NCBI GenBank assembly: GCA_903928965.1
Contig: CAIYSZ010000096.1
Coordinates: 1 to 33,603 of the forward strand
DNA from: an uncultured Pseudomonadota bacterium
GTDB taxonomy: Bacteria; Pseudomonadota; Gammaproteobacteria; Methylococcales; Methylomonadaceae
DNA: 33,603 bases
Direction: 5' to 3'
Shown: in pieces, positions 7,446 through 16,700 of the stretch
How positions within the stretch are numbered: the first letter of the stretch is position 1
How the letters are laid out: each line of letters starts with the position of its first letter
Position numbers and translations under genes: made by a program
Notes under the pieces: generated by a model
The model's database searches: none
What the model was told of the DNA's origin: nothing
What the model saw: only the letters and a program-made list of their open reading frames with translations

Positions 7446-9353
7446 ATGTATTCGTGGTTGTTCTCCAAAATTCTGACGCTGTACCAGAAACCGGCGCCCG
7501 CTGTCGGCATCGGCTTGTTCCGTTGTTTGTTCGGATTGGTTACGCTACAGGAAATTTTATTTTTGATTTTTTTCAATCACCTGATTTTCGATCCGATACC
7601 TTATCTGGATGTCGAATTTCCGTTGATACCGTTATTCCTTTGGCTGTGGGCGGCGATAGCGCTTTGTTTGGCCTTGGGTTACCAGAGCCGCGCCGCGGCG
7701 GCGGCCAACTATGGTTTTTGGTTGATTTTCGTCAATTTCACCCCTATGCAGCGCGATTTTGACGGCGGCTTCGATTTATTCATGATCGGCGCTAATTTTT
7801 TTCTGCTATTTATGCCCTTGGATCGCGCCTTGGCGCTGGACGGTTTGCGTGAAAAATGGCGCGCGCCGTTTTTCGATCATGCCGCGCGCGGGCCGCGCAC
7901 GGTCAGCGCCTTGGCTTATGTGTTGCCGGTGGCGATTTGTTTGGGATTGTTGTATTTCGATTCGGCGGTGCATAAGTTGTTCGCGCCGCATTGGCGTAAC
8001 GGCCTGGGGGGCTGGCTGCCGTCTTCGATGCCGTATTATATTTCGGCGTTGGACATGTCCTGGTTGCTGGATCAGGAGGGGTTGCAAAAATTCATAGGTT
8101 ACACCATTGTCGTGTTTCAGTTGACCTTTTTACCCGGATTTTACCGGCGCGGTTTGCGGCCGTGGTTTTTTGCCGTCGGCGTCTGTCTGCATGTGGGGAT
8201 TACCCTGTCCTTCAATATTTATCCGTTCGGCCTGGGGATGTTGATTTTTTACGCCTTGATGGCGCCGTTTGCCTGGTATAGGGCCTTGGGCCGGTATTTG
8301 CGTCGGGCCGGGCCGCGTTTGACCGTGTATTTCGACGGCCTGTGCCCGTTATGCCGCCGCACGGTGTTGGCTATCAATCATTTCGACGTCTGCGGCGGCG
8401 TGACGTTTTTGACGGCGCAGGAGTTTGCCGCCGCGAATCCTGCTTTGCGCGACGTCGAGCCGCAAACCCTATTGACCGATTTGTATGCGGTGGATGCGCA
8501 AGGCCGGGTATTCAGCGGCGTGGACGCCTATGCGCGTATTTTAATCGCCGTGCGCTATTTGGCGGCCTTGGGTTGGTTGTTGCAGGCTCCCGGTTTGCAT
8601 GAATTGGCTGGCCGTTATTATCGAAATATCGCCGATAACCGGTTGCGCGTATCGTGCGACGCGGCTTGTCTCCCGCCCGATGCGACAGAGCCGCCGGTGG
8701 ATGGTCCGGCGCGGATTTTCGAGGCGCAGGAGCCGCGCCAGGCGCGCAGAATGGCGCATCGAATCGCTAAGTGTCTGGTGTTGGTGTTGTTGCTGCAATT
8801 GAATTCCACCGTGCATTACGGTTTATTGTACCGCCTGCACGTCGATACCCGGGAAAACGCACTGACCAGCCTGTTGAACGATATGAGTAACGCGCTGGTA
8901 TTGTGCTCAGGCTCGTTTCTTGGGATTACCCCGCATGCGCTTTACCTGCACGATCATTTTGCCGGGTATGAGCATATTATAGGGTTGACGTATGTTGATA
9001 GCCAAGGACGCGAGCGTTGGCTGCCTTTCGTCAATGAGCAGGGCCGGCTGTTGGCTCCGAATTGGGGGCGGGTGCATTCGATGTGGGCGAACATAGCGGT
9101 TACCCCTAAAATTGACGAATTTAGGCTAAAAAAATTCATCATGAAGGTCACTGCTTTTTGGGGCGTGCGTTCCGGCCTGGATTTGCAACAGACTCAATTT
9201 TTAGTCAAAATGAAAAAAATCCGCGCGCCGGAAGATTGGGAAAAAAGTTTAAGAAACAAAAACTTGTCGGGTGATTGGCAAACGATTGGCACGGTGCGTT
9301 GGCGCGGCCGTGAAGCGCTGATTAATTTGCCGGAGGATATTGACGCGCTGTAA
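7446..9353 (+). CDS. HTTM (VKG-like) membrane protein fused to a DCC thiol-oxidoreductase-like domain
   Basis: The 635-residue protein has three parts. Residues 1-285 carry about six membrane spans with the pattern of HTTM/vitamin-K gamma-carboxylase-like proteins (GLFRCLFGLVTLQE near residue 25, FTPMQRDFDGGFDLFMIGANFF near 100, FDSAVHKLFAPHWRNGLGGW near 175). From about residue 293 follows a DCC (DUF393) domain with the hallmark VYFDGLCPLCRRTV, giving a CxxC pair. After one more hydrophobic segment (about 443-465), the C-terminal 170 residues form a soluble domain I do not recognise. HTTM and DCC genes are often neighbours; here they are one polypeptide. A membrane redox or carboxylase-like activity is possible but not demonstrable. 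No clear Shine-Dalgarno precedes the ATG. Confidence 0.8.
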   Translation: MYSWLFSKILTLYQKPAPAVGIGLFRCLFGLVTLQEILFLIFFNHLIFDPIPYLDVEFPLIPLFLWLWAAIALCLALGYQSRAAAAANYGFWLIFVNFTPMQRDFDGGFDLFMIGANFFLLFMPLDRALALDGLREKWRAPFFDHAARGPRTVSALAYVLPVAICLGLLYFDSAVHKLFAPHWRNGLGGWLPSSMPYYISALDMSWLLDQEGLQKFIGYTIVVFQLTFLPGFYRRGLRPWFFAVGVCLHVGITLSFNIYPFGLGMLIFYALMAPFAWYRALGRYLRRAGPRLTVYFDGLCPLCRRTVLAINHFDVCGGVTFLTAQEFAAANPALRDVEPQTLLTDLYAVDAQGRVFSGVDAYARILIAVRYLAALGWLLQAPGLHELAGRYYRNIADNRLRVSCDAACLPPDATEPPVDGPARIFEAQEPRQARRMAHRIAKCLVLVLLLQLNSTVHYGLLYRLHVDTRENALTSLLNDMSNALVLCSGSFLGITPHALYLHDHFAGYEHIIGLTYVDSQGRERWLPFVNEQGRLLAPNWGRVHSMWANIAVTPKIDEFRLKKFIMKVTAFWGVRSGLDLQQTQFLVKMKKIRAPEDWEKSLRNKNLSGDWQTIGTVRWRGREALINLPEDIDAL

Positions 9354-9454
9354 TAAAGATTTGGTCTTGCATAGCGGGTGTGGCCGTGATATAAATTTGT
9401 TGTGCTTTTTAAGTACGCATACTATTAAAAAAAACAATTTACCTGGAGGATGTA

Positions 9455-9583
9455 ATGAAAAAAGTACTTTCTGTATTGGCTATGGTAGTAATGATGGTCG
9501 GCTTGACCGCTTGCATGGACAGCCCGGACCAAGGCAACAAAAAGCCTGCAAACTACGGCACTCCTGCTCAAGACAAAGGTTAA
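9455..9583 (+). CDS. 42-residue lipoprotein (entericidin-like size)
   Basis: A tiny exported lipoprotein. CTGGAGG lies 5 nt before the ATG. The product starts MKKVLSVLAMVVMMVG and has a lipobox LTAC ending at Cys20. The mature part is only 23 residues, rich in Pro, Asn, Gly and Lys (MDSPDQGNKKPANYGTPAQ). The gene lies 101 nt after the HTTM-DCC gene and is followed by a strong terminator. It has the size of entericidin-type lipoproteins but I see no sequence match to them, so function is unknown. Confidence 0.75.
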   Translation: MKKVLSVLAMVVMMVGLTACMDSPDQGNKKPANYGTPAQDKG

Positions 9584-9614
9584 AACCTCTCCGGCTTCGC
9601 CGGCATGGTTTAGG

Positions 9615-9647
9615 CATAAGGCCCGTTTTTGCGGGCCTTATGTTTTT
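9615..9647 (+). terminator. Rho-independent terminator
   Basis: A perfect 11-bp stem, CATAAGGCCCG with CGGGCCTTATG, around a 6-nt loop, followed by five T residues. It ends the small lipoprotein transcript. The stop of the convergent acyltransferase gene is only 8 nt further on. A smaller stem CCGGC/GCCGG (9591-9603) precedes it. Confidence 0.88.
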
Positions 9648-9654
9648 AGCGGGC

Positions 9655-10422
9655 CTAGGCGCTTTCTTCTGTTATGCGTTGCATGGCCTGTTCTATCCAA
9701 GCTTCGGCTTCGGCGTTAATTTCCTTCGATTTTTTTCCCGCCGTTTCAATGGCCGGCCCAATTTTAACCTTGATGCATCCCGGGTATTTTAGAAAGCTGT
9801 TACGCGGCCAGAATTCTCCGGCGTTATGGGCTAGGGGTACGACAGGGTAACCGGTTTTTTGCGCCAGCATGGCGCCTCCGGCGTTGAATTTTTTGCTTTG
9901 ACCCGGCGCTACGCGGGTGCCTTCTGGAAACACCATAATATTAAGCCCTTCTCTTAGCCGGGCTTCGCCTTGCTCGAGCAGCATGCGCAGGGCTTCTTTT
10001 TGATTTTGCCGGTCTATGGCGATAGGCTTAAGGGTGGCTAGCGCCCAGCCGCCGAACGGAATCTTCAATAGGGATTGCTTTAATAACGCGGTCTGCGGGC
10101 GAATAAATTGCCGGGTGGCTATGGTTTCCCAGGCGGATTGGTGTTTGCTGAGGATAATGGCCGCTTTATCCGCGGGTAGATTTTCAAGTCCTTCGACTTC
10201 GTAGCTGAGTCCGCAACAGTGTTTCAGGGCAAAAAGAAAGCAGTTGATCCAGAGGTCGGCGATTTTGTAACGCAAGTTAAACGAGAACGGGCTGCAAAGC
10301 AATATCGCCGCGCCGCCGATAAAGGTGGAGATGAGGATGTAAAGCAGTAGTAGCGTGGAGCCGAGGTAGACTCTAAAGCCGGGTATGCGAACTGGGGGAT
10401 TTGTTGCCATATCGGTTGCCAT
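9655..10422 (-). CDS. Lysophospholipid acyltransferase, PlsC-like (1-acylglycerol-3-phosphate acyltransferase)
   Basis: Membrane acyltransferase that likely adds the second acyl chain to lysophosphatidic acid or a related lysolipid. It has an N-terminal membrane span (STLLLLYILISTFIGGAAIL), the catalytic block SKHQSAWET (an H-x4-E form of the usual H-x4-D), the FPEGTR substrate motif near residue 165, and GYPVVPLAHNAG. The 255-residue length is normal. Two ATGs (10422 and 10410) are possible starts; neither has a strong Shine-Dalgarno. It follows glyS on the same strand. I recall pseudomonads having glyQ-glyS-gmhB-acyltransferase in this order; here gmhB is absent and a large hairpin occupies the junction. 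Confidence 0.88.
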   Translation of the reverse strand: MATDMATNPPVRIPGFRVYLGSTLLLLYILISTFIGGAAILLCSPFSFNLRYKIADLWINCFLFALKHCCGLSYEVEGLENLPADKAAIILSKHQSAWETIATRQFIRPQTALLKQSLLKIPFGGWALATLKPIAIDRQNQKEALRMLLEQGEARLREGLNIMVFPEGTRVAPGQSKKFNAGGAMLAQKTGYPVVPLAHNAGEFWPRNSFLKYPGCIKVKIGPAIETAGKKSKEINAEAEAWIEQAMQRITEESA

Positions 10423-10479
10423 TTCTCGTGTTATTAGCAGGTTGGTTTTCGGATGGGTAAGCGCCTGTTGCGAACGAGC

Positions 10480-10529
10480 GCCGCCGCCCCAAGCCGGACG
10501 GCGCGGCGCGTCCGGCTTGGGGCGGCGGC
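10480..10529. repeat. Perfect 21-bp inverted repeat (8-nt loop)
   Basis: Arms 10480-10500 and 10509-10529 are exact reverse complements, very GC-rich, with an 8-nt spacer, starting 4 nt beyond the glyS stop. No T-run follows on either strand, so it is not a standard intrinsic terminator. It may stabilise the 3' end of the glyS transcript or block read-through into the acyltransferase gene. Confidence 0.9.
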
Positions 10530-10532
10530 GGC

Positions 10533-12602
10533 CTAGGCTTGCAGTTTTCCGATGTCGGCGATGTCTAGGAACAAGGCGGCGATAAATTGCAATAGAGCTA
10601 GGCGGCTGTTGCGCAAGGCTTCATCTTCGACATTGACCATGACTTGATCGAAAAAGAGGTCTACCGGCTCGCGCAATTGCGCCAAGCGGTTTAAAGCCGC
10701 CGCATAGTCTTGCGCGGCAAGTAATGGCGCGATGGCTTGTTGCGTGGCTTGGGCCGCGGTTAGCAAGGCGAGTTCCGCCGGTTCGCGCAAGGCGTCAAGG
10801 CCGCCGTCCGCAGGGGCGGCGGATTTTTTTAAAATATTGCCTATGCGTTTGTTGGCGGCGGCCAGGCTTTCGGCTTCCGGCCGTTGACGGAAGTTTTGCA
10901 CGGCTTGTAAGCGCTGCATGAAGTCTAGCGGACGGCTGGGTCTGACCGTCATCACCGCTTCAAAGGCGTCGGCGGCGTAGCCTTGCTCCAGGCAATAGCC
11001 TTTGAGCCGATCAAATATAAAATCGACTAAGCGGGCGCGGGTTTCCTCAAGATTGAAGGCATGCGTGAATTGGGTTAACGCGGCGTCGAGCAAGGCCGTT
11101 ACGTCCAGCGGCAGCCGGTTTTCGATGAGTATGCGCAGGATGCCAAGCGCGGCGCGGCGCAGGGCGTAAGGGTCTTTGTCGCCGGTAGGCGTCAGGCCGG
11201 CGCTGAAAATGCCGGCTAGGCTGTCGATTTTCTCGGCCAGGGCGACGATTTGGCCGGTGGTTTGCTCCGGGGTGGGGCCGCCGGCTTGTTTCGGCCAATA
11301 GTGTTGCTCTAGCGCTAGCGCCACTTGAGGATCTTCGCCGTCGGCCAAGGCATAGTAGCGGCCCATGACGCCTTGAAGATTGGCGAATTCGCCAACCATC
11401 TGAGTCAGCAAATCGGTTTTCGCCAGTAAGGCGGCGCGGTCGGCCAAGGCGGCGTCGGCGCTGAGTTGCGCGGCCAGGGCGACGGCTAGTGTACGCACGC
11501 GCCCGGTTTTGTCCAATAGGCTGCCGAGGTCTTTTTGGAAAATAATGTCCGCCAGCGGGTCCACGCGGTCCGCCAGGCTGTGTTTGCGGTCTTGCTTCCA
11601 GAAAAATTCGGCGTCGGTCAGCCGCGGCAGCACCACGCGTTCGTTGCCATGTTGAATGGCGGCCGGATTTTTGCTTTCGATGTTGCTGAAGGTGATAAAG
11701 TGCGGCAGCAGGGCGTTTTGGTTGTCGGTGACCGGAAAATATTTTTGATTGGCCTGCATGGTGGTAATCAGCACTTCCTTCGGCAGCTCTAAAAAGCGCG
11801 GGTTGAAATTGCCGACGATGGGGGTTGGCCATTCGTTCAACGCCGCCACTTCCTCCAATAATTCTTCCTCAATGTGGGTGATGCCGCCCAGGGCGGCGGC
11901 GGCCTGTTGCGCCGCGGCGCGGATGGTTTCCAGGCGCTGGCCGAAGTCGGCGATGATTTTACCTTCCTGAAGCAGAGTGTCGGCATAGGCGTCGGCTTGG
12001 GCTATGCGGATAGGCCGCGGGGCGTGAAACCGGTGGCCGCGGCTGTATTCTCCGCTGTTTATGCCTAAAATTTCGGCGGGTATGACGTCCGAACCGAGCA
12101 GCAGGACTACCCAATGCACCGGACGGGCGAATTCGTTGTCTCCCGCGCCCCAGCGCATGCGTTTGGCGATCGGCAGTTGCCGCAGGCTTTTGCGGAGGAT
12201 ATCCGGAATCAGCGCGGCGGCGGCTTGTCCGGCAACCGCTTGTTGGTATATCAGCCATTCGCCTTTATCCGTGACGAGCTTTTCCAGTTGTTCAAAGGCG
12301 ACGCCGCAGCTGGCGGCAAAGCCAAGCGCGGCTTTGCTGGGCGAGCCGTCAGCCTGGTATGCGGCCTGTAGTGCGGGGCCGCGCTTTTCGACGATTTTGT
12401 CCGGTTGCTGTAGTTCCAGGTCGCGCACCAGCACCGCCAAGCGGCGCGGAGTGGCATAGCTGCTCGCCTGGCCATGGCCTAGCCCGGCCTCGGCCAGGTC
12501 GGCTAGAATGTTTTCCAGCAGGGATAAACTGAGTTTTTTCAGGGATTTCGGCGGCAGTTCTTCACAGCCTAGTTCAAATAATAGATGTTCGGTTTGTTTC
12601 AC
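10533..12602 (-). CDS. glyS: Glycyl-tRNA synthetase, beta subunit
   Basis: Beta chain of the bacterial alpha2-beta2 glycyl-tRNA synthetase, which contributes tRNA recognition to glycine charging. The N-terminal LLFELGCEELPPKSL is the family signature. Other typical stretches are ATPRRLAVLVRDL, EKRGPALQAAYQADG, RPVHWVVLLLG, FNPRFLELPKEVLITTMQANQKYFPV, GVMGRYYALADGE, SLAGIFSAGLTPTGDKDPYALRRAALGILRIL, and the C-terminal DALRE anticodon-binding part (FFDQVMVNVEDEALRNSRLALL). The 689-residue length is normal. It follows glyQ after about 52 nt in one operon. Confidence 0.97.
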   Translation of the reverse strand: MKQTEHLLFELGCEELPPKSLKKLSLSLLENILADLAEAGLGHGQASSYATPRRLAVLVRDLELQQPDKIVEKRGPALQAAYQADGSPSKAALGFAASCGVAFEQLEKLVTDKGEWLIYQQAVAGQAAAALIPDILRKSLRQLPIAKRMRWGAGDNEFARPVHWVVLLLGSDVIPAEILGINSGEYSRGHRFHAPRPIRIAQADAYADTLLQEGKIIADFGQRLETIRAAAQQAAAALGGITHIEEELLEEVAALNEWPTPIVGNFNPRFLELPKEVLITTMQANQKYFPVTDNQNALLPHFITFSNIESKNPAAIQHGNERVVLPRLTDAEFFWKQDRKHSLADRVDPLADIIFQKDLGSLLDKTGRVRTLAVALAAQLSADAALADRAALLAKTDLLTQMVGEFANLQGVMGRYYALADGEDPQVALALEQHYWPKQAGGPTPEQTTGQIVALAEKIDSLAGIFSAGLTPTGDKDPYALRRAALGILRILIENRLPLDVTALLDAALTQFTHAFNLEETRARLVDFIFDRLKGYCLEQGYAADAFEAVMTVRPSRPLDFMQRLQAVQNFRQRPEAESLAAANKRIGNILKKSAAPADGGLDALREPAELALLTAAQATQQAIAPLLAAQDYAAALNRLAQLREPVDLFFDQVMVNVEDEALRNSRLALLQFIAALFLDIADIGKLQA

Positions 12603-12654
12603 GGTGATTTCCTAAGGCATGGGGTCCAAGGTGGTTGATTAGCTAAGGCCGTTG

Positions 12655-13560
12655 TTAGCTATTGCATAATGGGAAACCAAGCGACTCGCGTCGGGCGTAA
12701 TAGGCTTCAGCCACGGATTTAGCCAAGTTGCGCACTCTTAGGATAAAACGTTGGCGTTCAGTGACCGAGATGGCGCGCCGGGCATCCAGTAGATTGAAGG
12801 CATGCGAGGCTTTCAAAACCATTTCGTAGGCCGGCAGCGGCAGGTTTTTTTCCAGTAGCGATAGGCATTCGCGTTCATAGGTATCGAAGCAGGTGGACAG
12901 AAACGATACATTGGCCAGTTCAAAGTTGAATTCCGACATTTCGATTTCGTTTTGGCGAAACACGTCGCCGTAGGTAACCACGCCCTGCGGGCCGCGGGTC
13001 CAAATCAAATCGTAGACGCTTTCCACGCCTTGCAAGTACATGGCGATCCGTTCCAAGCCGTAGGTAATTTCACCGCTGACGGGTTTGCATTCCAAGCCGC
13101 CGACTTGTTGGAAGTAGGTGAATTGAGTGACTTCCATGCCGTTCAGCCATACTTCCCAACCCAGGCCCCAGGCGCCTAGGGTCGGCGATTCCCAGTTGTC
13201 CTCGACAAAGCGCACGTCGTGCTCCAGCAAGTCCAAGCCTAGATGCTCCAGAGAGCCGAGGTAAAGCTCTTGTAAATTGTCCGGCGAGGGCTTCATCACG
13301 ACTTGATATTGGTAGTAATGTTGCAAGCGGTTCGGATTTTCGCCGTAACGACCATCCGCGGGGCGGCGCGAGGGTTGCACATAGGCGGAATTCCAAGGCT
13401 CCGGGCCGATGGAGCGTAAAAAGGTGGCTGGGTGGAATGTCCCCGCGCCGACTTCTTGGTCCAGGGGCTGTAATAAGACGCAGCCTTGCGCCGACCAATA
13501 TTGTTGCAATGTCAGGATTAAGCCTTGGAACGTGGATACGTCATTGTTAGCGGTAGACAT
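12655..13560 (-). CDS. glyQ: Glycyl-tRNA synthetase, alpha subunit
   Basis: Catalytic alpha chain of glycyl-tRNA synthetase. [94 protein letters not shown] and [15 protein letters not shown] are nearly identical to the E. coli protein as I recall it. I place the start at the ATG at 13560 ([13 protein letters not shown]), which leaves a 28-nt leader after the predicted promoter; the in-frame ATG at 13578 would leave only about 10 nt. Both lack a clear Shine-Dalgarno. Confidence 0.97.
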   Translation of the reverse strand: MSTANNDVSTFQGLILTLQQYWSAQGCVLLQPLDQEVGAGTFHPATFLRSIGPEPWNSAYVQPSRRPADGRYGENPNRLQHYYQYQVVMKPSPDNLQELYLGSLEHLGLDLLEHDVRFVEDNWESPTLGAWGLGWEVWLNGMEVTQFTYFQQVGGLECKPVSGEITYGLERIAMYLQGVESVYDLIWTRGPQGVVTYGDVFRQNEIEMSEFNFELANVSFLSTCFDTYERECLSLLEKNLPLPAYEMVLKASHAFNLLDARRAISVTERQRFILRVRNLAKSVAEAYYARRESLGFPLCNS

Positions 13561-13594
13561 GGGGAAGCTTAAGTGCATGGTTAAATAGAATGAT

Positions 13595-13623
13595 TATATA
13601 CTAATTGCTTATCCCTTAAGCAA
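13595..13623 (-). promoter_or_regulatory. Sigma-70 promoter for glyQ
   Basis: On the minus strand, TTGCTT (13623-13618) and TATATA (13600-13595) are separated by exactly 17 nt. An overlapping TATAAT reading also exists. A terminator for the upstream kinase gene lies immediately before it. Confidence 0.6.
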
Positions 13624-13645
13624 GACGCCAGCGCGGGGAAAGGTA

Positions 13646-13668
13646 TAAAAAACCCGCTTATCATAAGC
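13646..13668 (-). terminator. Minus-strand terminator after hybrid kinase gene
   Basis: On the minus strand a palindrome GCTTATGATAAGC is followed by GGG and six T residues. It separates the upstream sensor kinase transcript from the glyQ promoter. The stem is short, so efficiency is uncertain. Confidence 0.55.
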
Positions 13669-13729
13669 TTAGGCGATGGCGTGGCGTTTCATCCTCCTAT
13701 TTGAGTAAAAAGGAGGCGTTTATAATGAT

Positions 13730-16700
13730 TTAGTTGGGATTGATATAGGCCTTGGTTTCGACGCATAGCCGGCGGAATTGTTGCGCCAGCCGCTCTACTT
13801 CTTGTGCGTCGATTAGGCCTGCCCGCGCATTCTTTTCAATTTGCGCGGCTAGGTTTTTTACGGATTCCGCGCAAAATTGGCTGGCCATGCCTTTAATGGT
13901 GTGCGCGACATAGACAATTTCGGCCGCGTTTTGTTGTTCTAGCGCGCGTTGTAAGCGGTTAAGGTGTTCCGGGCATTCTTCGTCGTTGAGAATGTCGATC
14001 AGTTCTCGCATTAAATCTTGGTCGCCGCCTAGGGAGGCCTCCATTTTTTCCGGAATCCATAATGTTAGCGGTTCGTCTTCGGTCATCGTCAGCCAGATTT
14101 GCAGGATGCTTTCCAGCTTTTTTATGTTGAACGGCTTGCTTAGATGGCTGTTCATGCCCGCGGCCAGACATTCGTCTCGGTCCGATTGCATGGCGTTGGC
14201 GGTGAGCGCGATGATGGGCGTGGCAGGCAGCCGCCGGATTTTTTCTTGCTCCCGCCACATACGGGTGGCGGCGTAACCGTCCAGTTTGGGCATTTGGCAG
14301 TCCATGAAAACGAGATCGAATTTTTTCTTGTTCAACCATTCCAGGGCTTCTTCGCCGTCCGCCGCCAATTGCGGTTGAATGCCCAGGCGGTTTAGCATAT
14401 GCAGCGCCACTTTTTGGTTAACCGGATTATCCTCCACCAGCATGATTTGGTAGCGGCTGAAATCCAGCTGTTCGTATGAAGGTTCGAGTTCCGGCGGCTC
14501 GATTTCCATGGAGGGTTGGGTTAGCTCCAGCAGGGTGTTGTACAGATAGGATTGGCGTATGGGTTTGCCCAGCACTTTGTAAATGCCGGCTTGTTGCATG
14601 TCAGTGGTGGATATCATGGCGCCGGAGCTTAAGATAATGCGCTTGATCTCTCTAAGATCGGGGTCTTGCTGCATTTGTTTCGCTAAATTGAGGCCGTCCA
14701 TGCCGGGCATTTGCATATCCAGAATCACCACGTCAAAGGGTTGTTGTTCACTAATCGCTTGGCGCAGTTCGATGAGGGCTTGCAGCGAGTTTTCGGTGAC
14801 TATGCACTCGGCGTCCCAATTTTGCAGCGAGCGTTCAAGAATTTTGCGGTTGGTGCTGTTGTCGTCAACGATAAGGAAGCGGGAGCCGCTCAAGGATTTT
14901 CGGCTGGACGAGTCTTCGGGTTTGTTGTGGTAAGGCAGTTGTAAGGTAAACCAGAAGGTGGCGCCTTGTCCCGGCGCGCTGTTTAAATGGATCTCGCCGC
15001 CCATGCGTTCAATGAGGTTTTTGGCGATGGACAAGCCGAGACCGGTGCCGCCGAAGTTGCGGGTGGTGGTGGAGTTGGCTTGCATGAAAGGTTGAAATAG
15101 ACGGGATTGTTGCTCCAGGCTGATGCCGATGCCGGTGTCTTTAACGGTAAAGCAGATCGAGGCTTTATCGTCTGTTAGATCGGTACAGGTCATTTCCAGC
15201 GAAACTTCGCCGGAGGCGGTGAATTTGACCGCGTTGCCGATTAGATTATTCAGAATTTGACGCAGGCGGGTGGGGTCCCCATTGAAGGCGCGCGGTAAAT
15301 CCGGTTGGATGTAACAGTTTAATTCTAATCCCTTGGCGTGAGCGCGGCCGGCCAATAGTACGCATATTTCCTCGGCCAGTTCGCGCAAGTCGAATTCGAT
15401 TTCCTCTAAATCCAGTTTGCCGGATTCGATTTTAGAAAAATCCAGAATATCGTTGATGACGTTTAGCAAGGATTCGGCCGAGTTGTAAGCGATTTTGGCG
15501 TATTCATATTGTTCTTTGTTTAACTGGGTTTGCAAGAGTAAATCCAGCATGCCGAGCACTCCGTTCATCGGGGTGCGGATTTCATGACTCATATTGGCGA
15601 GAAAATCGCTTTTGATGCGCGAGGATTCTGTCGCCAAATCGCGCGCGGATTTAAGCGCTTGTTCCACTTCGGCTTGTAAAATAGCCAAGCCCATTTTCTG
15701 GCCGATGAGCAATAAAATTTCCAGGTATTTTTGGTCGTGCGGTGGCTGGGGTTCGGTGTATAAAAACATCACGCCCAGCATGTTGCTGTTGGCTTGAATA
15801 GGGACAATGTAGTGGCCGTGGTTTTGCATGCCCGCGTAACTATTTTCGTGCCGGGGATCGCAAAAACAGTCGTCGGAGACCAGCATTTCGCCGCTGACGG
15901 CGGCGCGGCCGCAGAGGCATTTTCCAAAGGCGACGCATTGTTCTTTTTCCAGGAATTCGGCGGAAAATTCGCCGCGCGTGACAAACAATTGCAGGGTTGG
16001 GGAGGATTCTTGCTTCAGGAATACGCCGCCCTTGGGTTGCAACGGCAAGCTGCGCAGTTGGAACAGTTCTTCCAGCACGGCGCCGAAGCGGTCGGCTAGC
16101 GGCTCGCGCCGGTACAGGATATTGGCGATGCGCAGCCGCAATTCAGCGTCGTGTTGGTCCTTGTTGATTGCAATTTCATTGGCGACTTGTTCGCTGATGT
16201 CGCGTTGTATGGAAACATAGCCTATTCTTTCGCCTTGCGGGTCGAGGATTGGGGTGATGCTGATCTCGGCCCAGTAATAATCGGATTCGCTTCTTTGGCC
16301 GAAGTTGCGCGGCTTGCGGCAATTCTGCAAGCGGCCTTGCCAGGATTCGCCTTTTTGCAGGTTTTCATACATTGCCATATAGATAATGTCGTCGTTTTTA
16401 CCGCTTTTCAGTATGCGCGGGGTTTTGCCTATGATTTCGGTAAAGTCCCAGCCGGTCTGGCGGCAAAAACTGGGGTTGGCGTATTCGATGACGCCTTTAA
16501 GGTTGGTGATGAAGATCATGTCGACGCTGGCCTCGGCGGCCATGCGCAGGCGCAGTAATTCTTGTTCGTGGCGTTTGACGCCGGTAATGTCCAGCCAGGA
16601 GCCGACGATCATTTCCAGTTTGCCGTGCTGGTCCCGAATTAGCCGCGCGTTGTCCTTGATCCAGATGTATTCTCCGTCGGCGGTCAAGAAACGGTAGTCG

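Noticed and set aside
10209-10221. ACAGTGT inside the acyltransferase gene as a further activator site
   Set aside because: Inside coding sequence, no sigma-54 promoter nearby and the flanking T/A positions do not fit; taken as a chance match.
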